Of a stretch of 64,000 bases of DNA, positions 36,980-47,377 are shown piece by piece. Source of the DNA: Leptospira licerasiae serovar Varillal str. VAR 010 (GTDB lineage Bacteria; Spirochaetota; Leptospiria; Leptospirales; Leptospiraceae); the NCBI RefSeq assembly GCF_000244755.1, contig NZ_AHOO02000006.1, positions 124,001 to 188,000 of the forward strand, read 5' to 3'. Under the pieces are notes generated by a model that was given only the letters and a program-made list of their open reading frames with translations, was not told the origin of the DNA and ran no database searches. Both the position numbers and the translations under genes were made by a program. Position 1 is the first letter of the stretch. Each line of letters begins with the position of its first letter.

Positions 36980-38374
36980 CTATACCAAATATTGCAAGAA
37001 CAGTGTGGCAAGCCCTAGGAAACAGAAAAAGCCGAACACGTCCGTGGTAGTTGTTACAAATATGGAAGACGCAATTGCAGGATCTATCCCAAGCACCTTT
37101 AGTAACATAGGGATACAAGCTCCTACGATAGCTGCAACGATTAGATTCGCTAACATTGCAAAAAAGATAACAATCGCAAGTGCAAGTTTTCCCGTATAAA
37201 AAAATACGGCAAGTCCTGTGATCGCTCCGATCGTAAGCCCATTAATTATGCCTATGATACCTTCTTTCCTGAAACCTACAGTCCAGTTTGACTGGCTTAA
37301 ATCGCCGGTGGCGATATTTCGGACCACCACTGTGATGGATTGGGTACCCGCATTTCCCCCCATGCCAGCAACGATCGGCATAAGACTCGCAAGCAATACG
37401 AAAGATTGGATCGTATCTTGGAATAACGCAACTGTAGAAGCAGCCACCACTGCAGTTCCCAAATTGATCACAAGCCAGGTTAATCTTCTTCGGATAGAAT
37501 CCCAGATAGAGGTGTTCAATCTTTCCTCTTCTGAAACTCCCCCCATCCTCAAGATGTCCTCAGAAGCTTCTTCCTGAACGATATCCAAGATATCGTCTAC
37601 AGTGATCCTGCCGATAATCCGATCCAGATCGTCTACAACTGCAGCCGAAACTAAGTCGTATTTTCGGAAAATTCTAGCTACTTCTTCCTGATCGGTATCG
37701 TAGTGAATGGAGAACACTTCCTCTTTTACGAGTTTACTCGCCTTTTGATTCAGCGGAGCAAGAAATAGGTCTTTGAGTCTGATAAATCCTTTTAGGTGAT
37801 TCTCCGCATCGGTAACGTATAAAAGATAGATATCATCCGTCTCTTTAGCGACCCTTCTCAATTTGATGATCGCTTTTCTGACAGTGTCTGTCTCATAGGC
37901 AGAGGCAAACTCGGTCGTCATCAAACGACCAGCAGTGTATTCCCTAAAATTCAGTTGTTTTCGGATCTGAGACGAATCTTCCCGATCCAAGGAATTCAGG
38001 ATTTCCTCGGCCTTATGCTTAGGGATCTCGGAGATCAGATTAGTAACATCGTCAGGTTCTAGATTTTCGACGATAGGAGAGATCTCCTTCATATTCAGGC
38101 GAGAGATCAAATCCGCCTGCAAATCCTCGTCAAACTCGACTAAGATCTCGGACTGCTGTTCGGAATCGCAGAGCTTAAATACGTAGAATGCTTCGTCAAT
38201 ATCCAGCTTTTCCAGAACTTCGGCAATATCCGCCGGGTGATTGGAAGAAGTGAAAGCGAGTAGGAACTTATTGTCCTTATTTTCTATCTTTTCGAGAAAA
38301 GACCCCATCCAATCCGCAGATTGTGGATTTGCCTTCAGGGAAGAAGTTTCCTTAGTGCTATTTGTTTCGTCCAT
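36980..38374 (-). CDS. mgtE: magnesium transporter MgtE
   Basis: A magnesium-gated magnesium channel of the inner membrane, 464 residues. It has the N-terminal superhelical MgtE N domain (about 40-140, with repeats such as LISRLNMKEISPIVENL), two CBS domains (about 150-275; RLMTTEFASAYETDTVRKAI), a connecting helix, and five TM helices (about 305-463) including PIVAGMGGNAGTQS, the family signature. CBS and N domains close the pore when internal magnesium is high. The ATG is at 38372-38374, divergent from the OmpA-family gene. Confidence 0.96.
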   Translation of the reverse strand: MDETNSTKETSSLKANPQSADWMGSFLEKIENKDNKFLLAFTSSNHPADIAEVLEKLDIDEAFYVFKLCDSEQQSEILVEFDEDLQADLISRLNMKEISPIVENLEPDDVTNLISEIPKHKAEEILNSLDREDSSQIRKQLNFREYTAGRLMTTEFASAYETDTVRKAIIKLRRVAKETDDIYLLYVTDAENHLKGFIRLKDLFLAPLNQKASKLVKEEVFSIHYDTDQEEVARIFRKYDLVSAAVVDDLDRIIGRITVDDILDIVQEEASEDILRMGGVSEEERLNTSIWDSIRRRLTWLVINLGTAVVAASTVALFQDTIQSFVLLASLMPIVAGMGGNAGTQSITVVVRNIATGDLSQSNWTVGFRKEGIIGIINGLTIGAITGLAVFFYTGKLALAIVIFFAMLANLIVAAIVGACIPMLLKVLGIDPAIASSIFVTTTTDVFGFFCFLGLATLFLQYLV

Positions 38375-38460
38375 TTTTGCGTACTTCCCCCTATGACAGA
38401 ATCCTGATGGAATTTATCGGTTCAATGAATTTCCTGATTTTTAGTACAAGAGTTTTTCAT

Positions 38461-38487
38461 TTGACTGGGGACTTGTAGCCTTAGAAT
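38461..38487 (+). promoter_or_regulatory. candidate promoter of the OmpA-family gene
   Basis: TTGACT (38461-38466) and TAGAAT (38482-38487) are 5/6 matches to consensus but only 15 bases apart. Transcription would start about 20 bases before the ATG at 38513. Confidence 0.4.
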
Positions 38488-38512
38488 AGAACCTAGTTTT
38501 CCTGATTTGACT

Positions 38513-39544
38513 ATGAAACCTTTTCTTTTCCGACTTATTACCGTTCTTCTATTCTTCTTTTCCCTACCGATATTCTCGGACGCATTTTATTTCCCTTGGG
38601 AATACAATAAACTATATAATGAGAACGCGACTCTCAGGATCGAATTAGATTCGCTTAGACTTCGTTACAGAAACGAGACCGAAAACGCTAAAAAGGAAAA
38701 ACTAAGCCTGGATGCCAGGATCCAGAATTTAGAAGAGCAACTCGCGGGCGAAAAGTCCTTCCGAGAAAAGGACAAGGAGCTTGCGGCGGAGCTGATCCGT
38801 GCCCTTGAAAATCAGATCGCACTTCTAAAAACAAAGAGCGGAAATAAAGAAAAAGAGCTGATCGAAGAGAATGAAAAGCAGTCCAAAAAATACCAGGAAC
38901 TGATCTCCGAATTAAAGTCCGAGTTGGAAAAAGAAAGATTGAACTGTATCCGTAAAATGGATGAGCTCAAAAGAGAATACGAATCCAAAATTGCCGGTCT
39001 GGAAGCTAGGATCAGAGAATTAGAGGATAATCTTTCCAAGCTCAAGAACTTAAACGAGGATCAAAAAAGAGAATTAAATCGTTTGGCAGAGCAGGCAAAC
39101 GAATTAGAATCCAAACTTTCCGGAGAGATCGCGAAAGGACAGATCCGAGTAAAACGTTTTCATAATAGACTAGTCATCAATATAGACGATCAGATCTCTT
39201 TCGATTCCGGTTCCGCGGACCTGAAAAAACAGATCTTTCCCGCATTGGATAAAATTAAGGAAATTTTGGTCAAGTATCCGGGAAACCTCATCATTGTAGA
39301 AGGTCATACGGATAATATTCCAATACGGACTAAAAAATTTAACGATAACTGGCAGTTGTCTACTGAGAGAGCTCTTTCTGTAGTTCGCTTCTTATTAGAG
39401 AGCAAAAATCTGGATGCAAGGAACTTCTCTGTAGCAGGTTATGGAGAACACCAACCTATCGTTTCAAACGATACTCCTGAAAATCGTTCCTTGAATAGAA
39501 GAGTGGATATCGTTTTAGAACCACAAAGCGGCAAGAGTCACTAA
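38513..39544 (+). CDS. OmpA-family peptidoglycan-binding protein with coiled coil
   Basis: A 343-residue periplasmic protein. A signal peptide (1-22; LLFFFSLPIFSDA) is followed by a long charged coiled coil (about 30-210) and a C-terminal OmpA/MotB domain (about 215-340) with VEGHTDNIPIRTK and NRSLNRRVDIVL, the peptidoglycan-binding signature. There is no lipobox and no beta-barrel, so it is not a porin. It resembles a spacer that reaches from a partner to the cell wall. The start is ATG 38513; an in-frame TTG lies six bases earlier. Confidence 0.88.
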   Translation: MKPFLFRLITVLLFFFSLPIFSDAFYFPWEYNKLYNENATLRIELDSLRLRYRNETENAKKEKLSLDARIQNLEEQLAGEKSFREKDKELAAELIRALENQIALLKTKSGNKEKELIEENEKQSKKYQELISELKSELEKERLNCIRKMDELKREYESKIAGLEARIRELEDNLSKLKNLNEDQKRELNRLAEQANELESKLSGEIAKGQIRVKRFHNRLVINIDDQISFDSGSADLKKQIFPALDKIKEILVKYPGNLIIVEGHTDNIPIRTKKFNDNWQLSTERALSVVRFLLESKNLDARNFSVAGYGEHQPIVSNDTPENRSLNRRVDIVLEPQSGKSH

Positions 39545-39558
39545 GGCTTCTTTCGACT

Positions 39559-40572
39559 TTGGAAAAAAATCTTCACTCATCTTCTAATTTCGAACCTTTT
39601 GGGAGACAGGCGATCCTTCGTCCCATAAGAAAGGACGCATTACGTAGTTTAGTTTTCGCGTTCTTTCTTTCAATCATGACCTTCTCCTGGGAAATATTCG
39701 GTTCCGCTCAAAGCAAAAGTTTGGCGCTTCTTGCGGATGCAGGACATGTGATCTCGGACTCGTTCGCATTTTTGTTAAGTATATTTGCGGTTTTAGTCTC
39801 AGACAAAAAACCGAATGCAAAAATGAACTTCGGATTCTTTAGGGTAGAAGTTTTTGCAGCATTCTTAAATTCCATTCTGATCTCTGGGATTTCAGTTTTT
39901 ATCATATACGAAGCCGTCCAAAGATTTCGTCATCAGGAAGAAATTGGTACTGACTCCATGTTGGTTTTCAGTTTAGGAACGATCGGTCTAAATCTGATCT
40001 CCGTCTGGTTATTAAAAAGGATTTCCGCAGATAATATTAATCTTAGAACAGCTTACCTTCATGTTCTGAACGATCTATTCGGTACGGTTGCCGTTTTAGT
40101 AGGCGCAATCCTGATCCGCATATTTGCTTGGAGTTGGATAGATCCGCTAATTAGTTTGGTTCTTTCTATTTTTATATTAAGAGCGGCAGTTATCATCTTA
40201 AAGGAAAGTCTTTTGATCCTTCTGGAATCCTCTCCCACTTTTGATGAATGGGACCATTTGAGAAAGGATCTATTGCATATCAAAGGGGTCGAATCTCTTC
40301 TTTCTGCTCATACCTGGACCCTAACTAAAGGGATCCACGCTTGCGCTTTCAGGGTTCAGATCGTTAAGGACTCGGATCCTAAAAAAATCCTGAAGGAAGC
40401 TTATGAACTTTTGAGAGGAGAATGGAAGTTCGAGCAGATCTATCTGCAATTAGAAGACGCTTCCACCACCCATGTAATTGACGGAATTATTGCGAAAACA
40501 CTACATGAAATAGATTCGGAAGAATGGGGACATCATCACCATACTCACGATCATCCAGCGCACCATCACTGA
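39559..40572 (+). CDS. cation diffusion facilitator (zinc-type exporter)
   Basis: A 337-residue CDF exporter that swaps cytoplasmic Zn(II) or related ions for protons. Six TM helices span about 28-225. The metal-site motifs HxxxD appear twice: ADAGHVISD in helix 2 and HVLND in helix 5. A ferredoxin-like cytoplasmic domain (about 235-310) follows, and the C-terminus is His-rich (GHHHHTHDHPAHHH), fitting zinc chelation. The only plausible start is TTG 39559, 14 bases after the OmpA-family stop; no ATG lies near. Confidence 0.92.
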   Translation: MEKNLHSSSNFEPFGRQAILRPIRKDALRSLVFAFFLSIMTFSWEIFGSAQSKSLALLADAGHVISDSFAFLLSIFAVLVSDKKPNAKMNFGFFRVEVFAAFLNSILISGISVFIIYEAVQRFRHQEEIGTDSMLVFSLGTIGLNLISVWLLKRISADNINLRTAYLHVLNDLFGTVAVLVGAILIRIFAWSWIDPLISLVLSIFILRAAVIILKESLLILLESSPTFDEWDHLRKDLLHIKGVESLLSAHTWTLTKGIHACAFRVQIVKDSDPKKILKEAYELLRGEWKFEQIYLQLEDASTTHVIDGIIAKTLHEIDSEEWGHHHHTHDHPAHHH

Positions 40573-40612
40573 AAATTTGCGCAAGGGTATTGCGTGTAAC
40601 GTGTAGGATCTC

Positions 40613-41677
40613 CTACATCGTTTCTTTGCCGAACTTTCTCCAACTTTTGGATTGTTTTAACCTATTCTTGATATAAACAGGACTTCTCGCCGGATGGATT
40701 GTGCAGAATAATCCCAGATCAGGATATTCTTTTTTATATTCAAAATTCGGAATGGATTCTAAAATAGATATACATTCATCTAGGATCGCTTCATACCCAT
40801 ACGGATGGTCCTCTTCTATTTTATAGTTCGGATCCTTGTCTTTCTTATCAGAAAGTTCCAGGCATTTTCCGTATAGAAGCCCACTTAAGTCCCAGAGTTT
40901 TCCTAAAACTGCAAATCTTTCCCTGGATTCGCTTCCTTGGCTTAAGTCTGAAACTATTTTACGGATGGCCCCACAAAATAGAACTGCGGCAGACAACATT
41001 TCGGAAAGATGTATATCAGAACCTAATTTGGAATAATCCTCTATAAAATGATAATGAGAAGGCAGTTTGAAATTTTCACCGGTGATCTTACAATGAGTCG
41101 CTTCTCTAGCTACGTCCAGATACACTTCTTCGATTTTTAAACCAGGGAAATCTCTTGGAATAAAAAATACACCGAAACGATTCAGATCTTCTTCCTTGGC
41201 TACTACTAAGTAACCTTCCGCGTCCGCTCCGTTGGTCACGAATCCTTTATGAAAATTTAATTCTATTTCTCCGTTTGGGAGTATTTTTGCAGTAGATTTG
41301 AGATTGGTGAGCTTTCCCATCCATCCTGGTTCGCTTACTCCCAGTCCCAAAATTCCAAAACCGTTTACTAATCGATCCTGTAGTTCTAACGCTAAATTTT
41401 TGGCTTCTTCATTTTTAGAGGCTCCTTCTTCGGAACCGATCACTAATTTGAGGATCTTTCCGGCCACATTGGTCTGGGCCATCAATCCTACCCCCACTCC
41501 GATCCCATGGGGAAAAGAGGGTAAGAATATTAACTTTTCGTGAAATGCTCTGAACCCTCCGTCTTTTAAGGCATTCAATAACCCTGCCTTTGCAATATCA
41601 GGCAAAACGGACTTGTAAACGGATCTGAATTCTCCCGGCGGAAAGGAAGAAAGTATTTCTCTTAGTTCTTTCATCAT
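40613..41677 (-). CDS. acyl-CoA dehydrogenase-like protein
   Basis: A 354-residue protein starting at ATG 41675-41677, eleven bases after the uvrA stop; the longer frame overlapping uvrA is rejected. The middle matches FAD-binding acyl-CoA dehydrogenases: LGVSEPGWMGKLTNLKSTAK corresponds to the usual T-E-P-x-x-G-S-D ... T-x-A, and GFVTNGADAEGYLVVAK and FFIPRDFPGLKIEE follow. The N-terminal helical domain is shortened, and I cannot locate the catalytic Glu, so activity is uncertain. The link with uvrA is probably only transcriptional. Confidence 0.75.
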   Translation of the reverse strand: MMKELREILSSFPPGEFRSVYKSVLPDIAKAGLLNALKDGGFRAFHEKLIFLPSFPHGIGVGVGLMAQTNVAGKILKLVIGSEEGASKNEEAKNLALELQDRLVNGFGILGLGVSEPGWMGKLTNLKSTAKILPNGEIELNFHKGFVTNGADAEGYLVVAKEEDLNRFGVFFIPRDFPGLKIEEVYLDVAREATHCKITGENFKLPSHYHFIEDYSKLGSDIHLSEMLSAAVLFCGAIRKIVSDLSQGSESRERFAVLGKLWDLSGLLYGKCLELSDKKDKDPNYKIEEDHPYGYEAILDECISILESIPNFEYKKEYPDLGLFCTIHPARSPVYIKNRLKQSKSWRKFGKETM

Positions 41678-41688
41678 CTGAGAAAAAT

Positions 41689-44523
41689 TTAACCCGCCTT
41701 CTTCCCTGAATTTCCTAAAACTTTTTTCAGATATTGTCCTGTGAACGATTCTTTGACCTTTGCGACCTCTGTAGGAGTTCCTTCGGCGATGATCTTTCCG
41801 CCTCCATCTCCTCCTTCCGGCCCTAAATCGATGATCCAATCAGCTTGTTTGATCACATCCAGATTATGCTCGATAACTATCATAGAATTTCCACGATCCA
41901 CAAGTGTATGCAATACGGTCATTAAATGTCTAACGTCCTCGAAATGCAGACCGGTAGTAGGTTCGTCCAGGATATATAACGTTTTTCCCGTTGGTCTTTT
42001 GGACAATTCGGTCGCAAGCTTGATCCTTTGGGCCTCTCCACCTGAGAACGTTGTTGCTGGTTGTCCTAGTTTGATATAACCTAGGCCCACTTCGTCCAAA
42101 GTTTCGAGTTTTCTTTTTAATGCGGGAATATTCTCGAAAAAAGGAATTGAATCCTCTACAGTCATTTCCAGGATCTCGAAAATATTCTTACCCTTATAAC
42201 GGACTTCTAATGTTTCTTGGTTATAACGTTTTCCCTTACAAACATCGCAGGTCACATATACGTCAGGAAGGAAGTGCATCTCTATTTTTAAGATACCGTC
42301 CCCTTCGCAGGTCTCACATCTTCCCCCGCTAACGTTAAAGCTGAATCTCCCCGGAGAATATCCTCTGAGTTTGGATTCTTCTAATTGCGCGAACATATCA
42401 CGAACAACTGTAAAAAGCCCCGTATAAGTCGCAGGATTGGATCTTGGAGTCCTTCCGATCGGAGACTGATCAATATTGATGATCTTATCTATTTCTTCCA
42501 GACCGGTGATCTTTTCGTGTTTTCCCCAAACGGTTCTCATCTTCATTACTTTATGAGCCGCCGCATTGTATAAGATATCGTTTATCAGAGTGGACTTGCC
42601 CGAGCCGGAAACTCCTGTCACTACGATCAGTTTTCCTAATGGAATTTCCACACTTACATTTTTGAGATTATTCTCTTTTGCATTTACTATCTTGAGTTTT
42701 TTACCGTTCCCAGGTCTGACAGTTTTAGGGACCGGAATAAATTCTTTTCCGGACAAAAACTTACCAGTAAGCGAGTTCTTATTTTTGGAAACTTCTTCCG
42801 GAGTTCCGGAACAAACGATGGTTCCTCCATGAACGCCAGCTCCTGGACCCATGTCTATGAGCCAATCAGCTTCTTCCATGGTTTCCTGGTCATGTTCGAC
42901 GACTAAAACTGTATTCCCAAGATCTCTCAGATCTTTCAGGGTATTGACTAGTTTCGTATTATCTCTCTGGTGCAAACCGATAGAAGGTTCATCTAAAATA
43001 TATAATACACCTTGCAGTCTAGATCCTATCTGAGTGGCAAGTCGGATCCTCTGTGCTTCGCCTCCGGAAAGAGTTCCGGCAGAACGTTCTAAACTTAGGT
43101 AACCAACGCCTACATCATTCAAAAAAGTAAGCCTTTGTTGGATTTCCTTCAGAATAGGTCTTGCGATCACTTCTTCGCTTCCTTTAGGCTTCATCGATTT
43201 TACGAATTCTAAGCCCTTCTCCACGCTAAAGGCGGAGAATTTATCTATGGTAAGACCGTTTACTTCCACATGCAGGCTCACAGGTTTAAGACGTTTTCCT
43301 TCGCAGGAAGGACAATTATGATTGGTCATGTATCCTTCCAACTGCTGACGTCTTGCTTCCGAACCTTCTTTATATCTTCTTTTTAAGTTCGGGATCACAC
43401 CTTCAAATTCTCTACTAAACTCATAGTGAGATTTTTCATTTCTAAAATCGTAATCTATTTTAAGATTTTTATCCCCATAAAGGATCGTATCCCTTACCTT
43501 TTTAGGAAGATCTTTCCAAGGAATATTATAATCGAATTTCAATTTTTTAGCCAAAGAGTGAACGGTGGTTAAAAACCAGTAACTATTACTCTTGGCCCCT
43601 GCCCATGCTTCGATACAACCTTCTACCAGAGAAAGTTCCGGATCCGTAATTAATAGATCTTCGTCGAATTCTAAAAGGCTCCCTAAGCCGTCGCAGGTCT
43701 CACATGCTCCGAACGGAGAATTGAATGAAAACAATCTAGGAGAAAGTTCGGGTAAAGATTCTTCCGGGTGATTCGGACATGAAAGTTTTTGGGAGAATGT
43801 ATGATCTTTCTTCCCATCGTCCAAGAGTAGGATTCCTTCGGATTGTTTGAGAGCGGTTTCGACCGAGTCGGTCAAACGAGAACGTATCCCATCTTTGATC
43901 ACAAGACGATCCACTACGATCTCAATCGTTGCCTTAAAACTTTTTTTAAGAACGATCTCCTCGTCTAAAGTTTTGATCTCACCGTTCAGGCGGATTCTGT
44001 TAAATCCGTCTTTTCTGATCTTTTCCAGAACATCTTTATGTTCTCCCTTTTTACCGGAAACTATCGGAGCCAAAATTTGGATCTTAGTTCCTTCCGGAAA
44101 ATTCAGTATCCTTTCGGTGATCTGGTCAATGGAGAGAGACTGGATTGGAGTTCCACAAATAGGACAATGCGGTTTTCCTACTCTCGCATAAAGAAGACGA
44201 AGATAATCATAGATCTCCGTAACAGTTCCTACAGTGGATCTGGGGTTACGATGTGTGGTCTTCTGCTCTATAGAAATTGCAGGAGAAAGTCCTTCGATCA
44301 GATCCAGGTCCGGTTTTTCCATCTGACCCAAAAATTGTCGAGCGTATGCGGAGAGACTTTCCACGTATCTTCTTTGTCCTTCCGCATATATGGTATCGAA
44401 AGCAAGAGAAGATTTGCCCGAACCTGAAAGTCCGGTGATCACCACGAGTTTATCTCGTGGAATATCCACATTGATATTTTTAAGATTATGCTCCCGAGCT
44501 CCTCGGATGCGGATATGATCCAA
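41689..44523 (-). CDS. uvrA: excinuclease ABC subunit A
   Basis: Damage-recognition ATPase of nucleotide excision repair, 944 residues. It has two ABC modules: Walker [15 protein letters not shown] near residue 30 and [14 protein letters not shown] in the second half, with signatures [12 protein letters not shown] and [12 protein letters not shown]. Zinc modules are [16 protein letters not shown] with a distant CPSCEG, and CETCEGDG with CDVCKG. The length is typical. A candidate LexA box lies about 105 bases upstream at 44628-44640. Confidence 0.98.
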   Translation of the reverse strand: MDHIRIRGAREHNLKNINVDIPRDKLVVITGLSGSGKSSLAFDTIYAEGQRRYVESLSAYARQFLGQMEKPDLDLIEGLSPAISIEQKTTHRNPRSTVGTVTEIYDYLRLLYARVGKPHCPICGTPIQSLSIDQITERILNFPEGTKIQILAPIVSGKKGEHKDVLEKIRKDGFNRIRLNGEIKTLDEEIVLKKSFKATIEIVVDRLVIKDGIRSRLTDSVETALKQSEGILLLDDGKKDHTFSQKLSCPNHPEESLPELSPRLFSFNSPFGACETCDGLGSLLEFDEDLLITDPELSLVEGCIEAWAGAKSNSYWFLTTVHSLAKKLKFDYNIPWKDLPKKVRDTILYGDKNLKIDYDFRNEKSHYEFSREFEGVIPNLKRRYKEGSEARRQQLEGYMTNHNCPSCEGKRLKPVSLHVEVNGLTIDKFSAFSVEKGLEFVKSMKPKGSEEVIARPILKEIQQRLTFLNDVGVGYLSLERSAGTLSGGEAQRIRLATQIGSRLQGVLYILDEPSIGLHQRDNTKLVNTLKDLRDLGNTVLVVEHDQETMEEADWLIDMGPGAGVHGGTIVCSGTPEEVSKNKNSLTGKFLSGKEFIPVPKTVRPGNGKKLKIVNAKENNLKNVSVEIPLGKLIVVTGVSGSGKSTLINDILYNAAAHKVMKMRTVWGKHEKITGLEEIDKIINIDQSPIGRTPRSNPATYTGLFTVVRDMFAQLEESKLRGYSPGRFSFNVSGGRCETCEGDGILKIEMHFLPDVYVTCDVCKGKRYNQETLEVRYKGKNIFEILEMTVEDSIPFFENIPALKRKLETLDEVGLGYIKLGQPATTFSGGEAQRIKLATELSKRPTGKTLYILDEPTTGLHFEDVRHLMTVLHTLVDRGNSMIVIEHNLDVIKQADWIIDLGPEGGDGGGKIIAEGTPTEVAKVKESFTGQYLKKVLGNSGKKAG

Positions 44524-44627
44524 ACGAATAACCCTCTCTTAGGTTTCAGATAATTTCCGGAAAGCCAGGCTGAAAAGCGGTTTTCCTTCCGCAATTTTAC
44601 GTTTTCCGGAATAAATGACCGTTTTAC

Positions 44628-44640
44628 TTTGGTCGCCAAA
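44628..44640. promoter_or_regulatory. candidate LexA (SOS) box between uvrA and sppA
   Basis: TTTGGTCGCCAAA fits the palindrome TTTG-N5-CAAA, described for Leptospira LexA at recA. It lies in the divergent intergenic region, 105 bases before the uvrA ATG and 12 before the sppA ATG. The inner GG/CC also match, so the arms are five bases. Confidence 0.5.
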
Positions 44641-44651
44641 AGGAATTTCCA

Positions 44652-46364
44652 ATGTTTAGAATTCTGTTCTCTCTTCTATTTTTACCGATTCGGATTTTGT
44701 TCCAAGGATTTAGGATATTGTCCTGGACTATCCGAAAGGGAGATCATTTCTATTTGGAAATTCCTTCTTCATTCTCCTTTGATAAAAAATCTTTCTTCGT
44801 CAGACTACTTGTCCCGAAAGAGGAAGATCCGTTCTTGGTGGATTTTTTATTAGGGTTGAAGGCATTAACTAAAGTCCCGGGTTTGAAAAAAGTTTCTTTC
44901 TATATTTCCAATCCGGAATACGGATTTGGAGAAGTTTGGAATATCAGCAAAGCGATCCAAACCTTGAACGAAAAAGGAATCGAGACTTCAGGATTTTGTT
45001 TAGGCGGCGGGACCAAGGCGCTATTATTACTTTCTCAGTGCAAATATAGATACTCCTCTTCCGCATCCGAATTTTTTCCCATACTTCCTTCCGCTGAGCC
45101 TTATTTTTTCGGTGGAGCCGCTAAAAAGTTCGGTGTGAGCGTAGAAGCTTATGCAAGCGGTGCATTCAAATCGTTCGGAGAAACTTTCCAAAGAACTTCC
45201 TTCTCAGCGCCTGCCCGAAAAAACTTGGAAGCGTTGCTGAACGATTATAAAGATCTACTTTCGGAAGGATTTAAGAAGTCCTCGAATTTAGATCTGAAAG
45301 TTTTAGAAGAGCCGATACTCAGTTCCGAAAAATTGAAAAAGATCGGATTTATCACCGATTTTATGGAAGAAGACGACTTCGAAGAAAACTATCTATTCGA
45401 AAATTATAAAAAAGAGAAGGAAACGGATAAGCCTAAATATAAAAAACTAAGCGCCAAAGGTTTCAGACTATATCATAAAAAATCCAATTTTTCGATTGTC
45501 TCCAAGTCGGTCCCGATTGTTGCAGTTCTTCCGGTACAAGGAAATATTCTTCCGGACTTAGGAAGAGAAGAAGATTTTAGATCCAGGCAAGTTTCATTCA
45601 GATACTACCAAGAAATTTTTAAGGATTTAAAAGAAGATCCTAAAGTCGCCGCAGTCGTTTTGGAGATGAACTCTCCTGGAGGAAGCGCACTTGTTTCGGA
45701 ACTATTGTATAGAGAGATCAAAAAACTCGCGGAAAAAAAACCTGTCATCACGTACGTACTGAATGTAGCCGCTTCCGGAGGTTATTATCTGTCTTGTGCA
45801 ACCCAAAAAATCCATGGAACGCCTTATTCTATCGTAGGCTCCATAGGAGCGGTCATGATGAGATTCGAGTTAAAAAAACTGTACGATAAATTCGGGGTCC
45901 AAAAGGAAAGGATAGGATTTTATCCGCATAGAGATATTCTTTCCGAATACGGAAAACTCTCTCCTAAATCGGAACAATTCTTAAGAAAAGAAGTTTTGAG
46001 ATCCAGGGATCTATTCTATAACAGGGTCATCGAGTCTAGAAAAACCAGTTTCCAAGAATTAGAAAAAAGTTATGGAGAAGGTCGCATTTTTTCTGGAGAA
46101 ACTTTCCGCAAATCAGGATTTTTGGATTCCTGCGATTCCTTTCTGGATATATTGCATGATCTGAAAGCGGAGCTTAAATCTAAAAAGATTGATGTGCGTT
46201 ATCTGCCAGGAACCTATAGTTGGAAGGATTTAGTCCAAGATTTAAAACCCGGAATGCAGTTTTCCAAGTTTTCTCTTTTCTCTAAATTGAATACGGAGAA
46301 GAAACCGAACCCGTTGGAAGTCCTACATCTGTCCGAAATCGCACAGGAACTTTCGAACATATAG
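44652..46364 (+). CDS. sppA: signal peptide peptidase SppA (S49 family)
   Basis: A membrane-anchored serine protease that degrades cleaved signal peptides, 570 residues, the long two-domain form. An N-terminal hydrophobic segment (4-24) is followed by a degenerate S49 domain and an active one. The catalytic Lys is likely Lys173 (ASGAFKSFGETF) and the nucleophile Ser375 (NVAASGGYYLSC), the same division between domains as in E. coli SppA. Also visible are EMNSPGGSALVSELLY and GSIGAV. The ATG at 44652 follows AAAAGGAAT. Confidence 0.92.
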   Translation: MFRILFSLLFLPIRILFQGFRILSWTIRKGDHFYLEIPSSFSFDKKSFFVRLLVPKEEDPFLVDFLLGLKALTKVPGLKKVSFYISNPEYGFGEVWNISKAIQTLNEKGIETSGFCLGGGTKALLLLSQCKYRYSSSASEFFPILPSAEPYFFGGAAKKFGVSVEAYASGAFKSFGETFQRTSFSAPARKNLEALLNDYKDLLSEGFKKSSNLDLKVLEEPILSSEKLKKIGFITDFMEEDDFEENYLFENYKKEKETDKPKYKKLSAKGFRLYHKKSNFSIVSKSVPIVAVLPVQGNILPDLGREEDFRSRQVSFRYYQEIFKDLKEDPKVAAVVLEMNSPGGSALVSELLYREIKKLAEKKPVITYVLNVAASGGYYLSCATQKIHGTPYSIVGSIGAVMMRFELKKLYDKFGVQKERIGFYPHRDILSEYGKLSPKSEQFLRKEVLRSRDLFYNRVIESRKTSFQELEKSYGEGRIFSGETFRKSGFLDSCDSFLDILHDLKAELKSKKIDVRYLPGTYSWKDLVQDLKPGMQFSKFSLFSKLNTEKKPNPLEVLHLSEIAQELSNI

Positions 46365-46370
46365 CTGCAT

Positions 46371-46441
46371 TTGGCACGCAGAGGCGCTAAAGCGCAGAGG
46401 AAATTTGTAAGCCGGGTTTTTGCCAAAACTCTCTGCGGCTC
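46371..46441. repeat. dispersed GCAGAG/CTCTGCG repeat, copy C
   Basis: A short copy between convergent sppA and sua5: GGCACGCAGAGGCGC, then AAGCGCAGAGG, and CTCTCTGCGGCTCC at the end. It is shorter than the other three copies. Confidence 0.55.
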
Positions 46442-47377
46442 CTATATCTCTTGCGCCTTCATAATACGATTGAGCAACGCTTCTTTGCCGGAAGCATTTG
46501 CAGGCGGAAAGCAGTAAATTTTGGAGATCCCCAATCGATCACAATCTCTAAAGAAAGAATATAAATTTTTCATATACTCAGAGTTGTTTCTAAGATCCAA
46601 AGCAAATTTCCAACCGCGAGTCAAACCGATCCCGATCGCCGCCGACTCTCTGTCCGGGGTTTGGTTCTCCGTAAAGATAACTTTTGCCTTAGGCGCATAA
46701 TGTCTATATTTCTGACCGGGACTCGAAGGAGCTTCTCCTTCTTTCAAGCGACTATAATCTTCTAGATCCGGGACATATTTTTGTAATTCTAGCCATCCAA
46801 AATATCCGGGGCGAAGTAGTTTCGGCGGAGAAACTGAAAAATCCACAACCGTAGATTCCAAACCTATATCAGGTTCCGGACCTTTTAAGATCAGATCGAC
46901 TAACCCGTCAAATTCCGAGATCGCATCATCCAATCTTGTGATAGAAGGTTGGCCGGAAAGATTTGCAGAAGGAGCCGAGACCGGTCCGCCGAAATAGGAA
47001 AGCATCTCCAATGCTTTTGGATGAGAAGGAACCCTTACAGCTATTGTAGAAAGCCCGGTGGAAAAAACCGTCTTATCGATCTTTTTTAAAACTAAGCTCA
47101 AAGGACCAGGCATACATTGTCTGATCAAGATTTTTGCACTCTCCGGGACTTCTCCTATATCCGGGATAAGCGCCGGGTTTCCCAAATGAACGATAAGAGG
47201 ATTATCCGCAGGTCGATCTTTAATTTTATAAATTTCTAAACAAGAAGAGAGATTTCTGGAATCCGCCCCAAGACCATAAACGGTCTCGGTAGGAAATAGA
47301 ACGATCCCTCCCTCTTTCAGTATTTTAGCTGCGAGAGAAGGATCTTCCGTGATGATTGTGGTCTTATTTTTTGACAA
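46442..47377 (-). CDS. threonylcarbamoyl-AMP synthase (Sua5/YrdC)
   Basis: Makes threonylcarbamoyl-AMP from threonine, bicarbonate and ATP, the first step of t6A37 modification of tRNAs. The YrdC domain (about 15-195) has GGIVLFPTETVYGLGADS, KDRPADNPLIVHL and SAPSANLSGQPS. A C-terminal Sua5 domain (about 220-311) follows, so it is the long Sua5 type (311 residues) rather than the short TsaC. SPGQKYRHYAPKA, the linker motif between domains, is present. The start overlaps the end of the GH18 gene by 14 bases. Confidence 0.94.
   Translation of the reverse strand: MSKNKTTIITEDPSLAAKILKEGGIVLFPTETVYGLGADSRNLSSCLEIYKIKDRPADNPLIVHLGNPALIPDIGEVPESAKILIRQCMPGPLSLVLKKIDKTVFSTGLSTIAVRVPSHPKALEMLSYFGGPVSAPSANLSGQPSITRLDDAISEFDGLVDLILKGPEPDIGLESTVVDFSVSPPKLLRPGYFGWLELQKYVPDLEDYSRLKEGEAPSSPGQKYRHYAPKAKVIFTENQTPDRESAAIGIGLTRGWKFALDLRNNSEYMKNLYSFFRDCDRLGISKIYCFPPANASGKEALLNRIMKAQEI

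Noticed and set aside
40602..40617. 16-base palindrome TGTAGGATCTCCTACA at the end of the acyl-CoA-dehydrogenase-like gene
   Set aside because: The loop would be only two bases and no T-run follows, so it is not convincing as a terminator.
41678..41839. Arg-rich N-terminal extension of the acyl-CoA-dehydrogenase-like gene
   Set aside because: It lies inside the uvrA coding sequence in another frame and has no family similarity.
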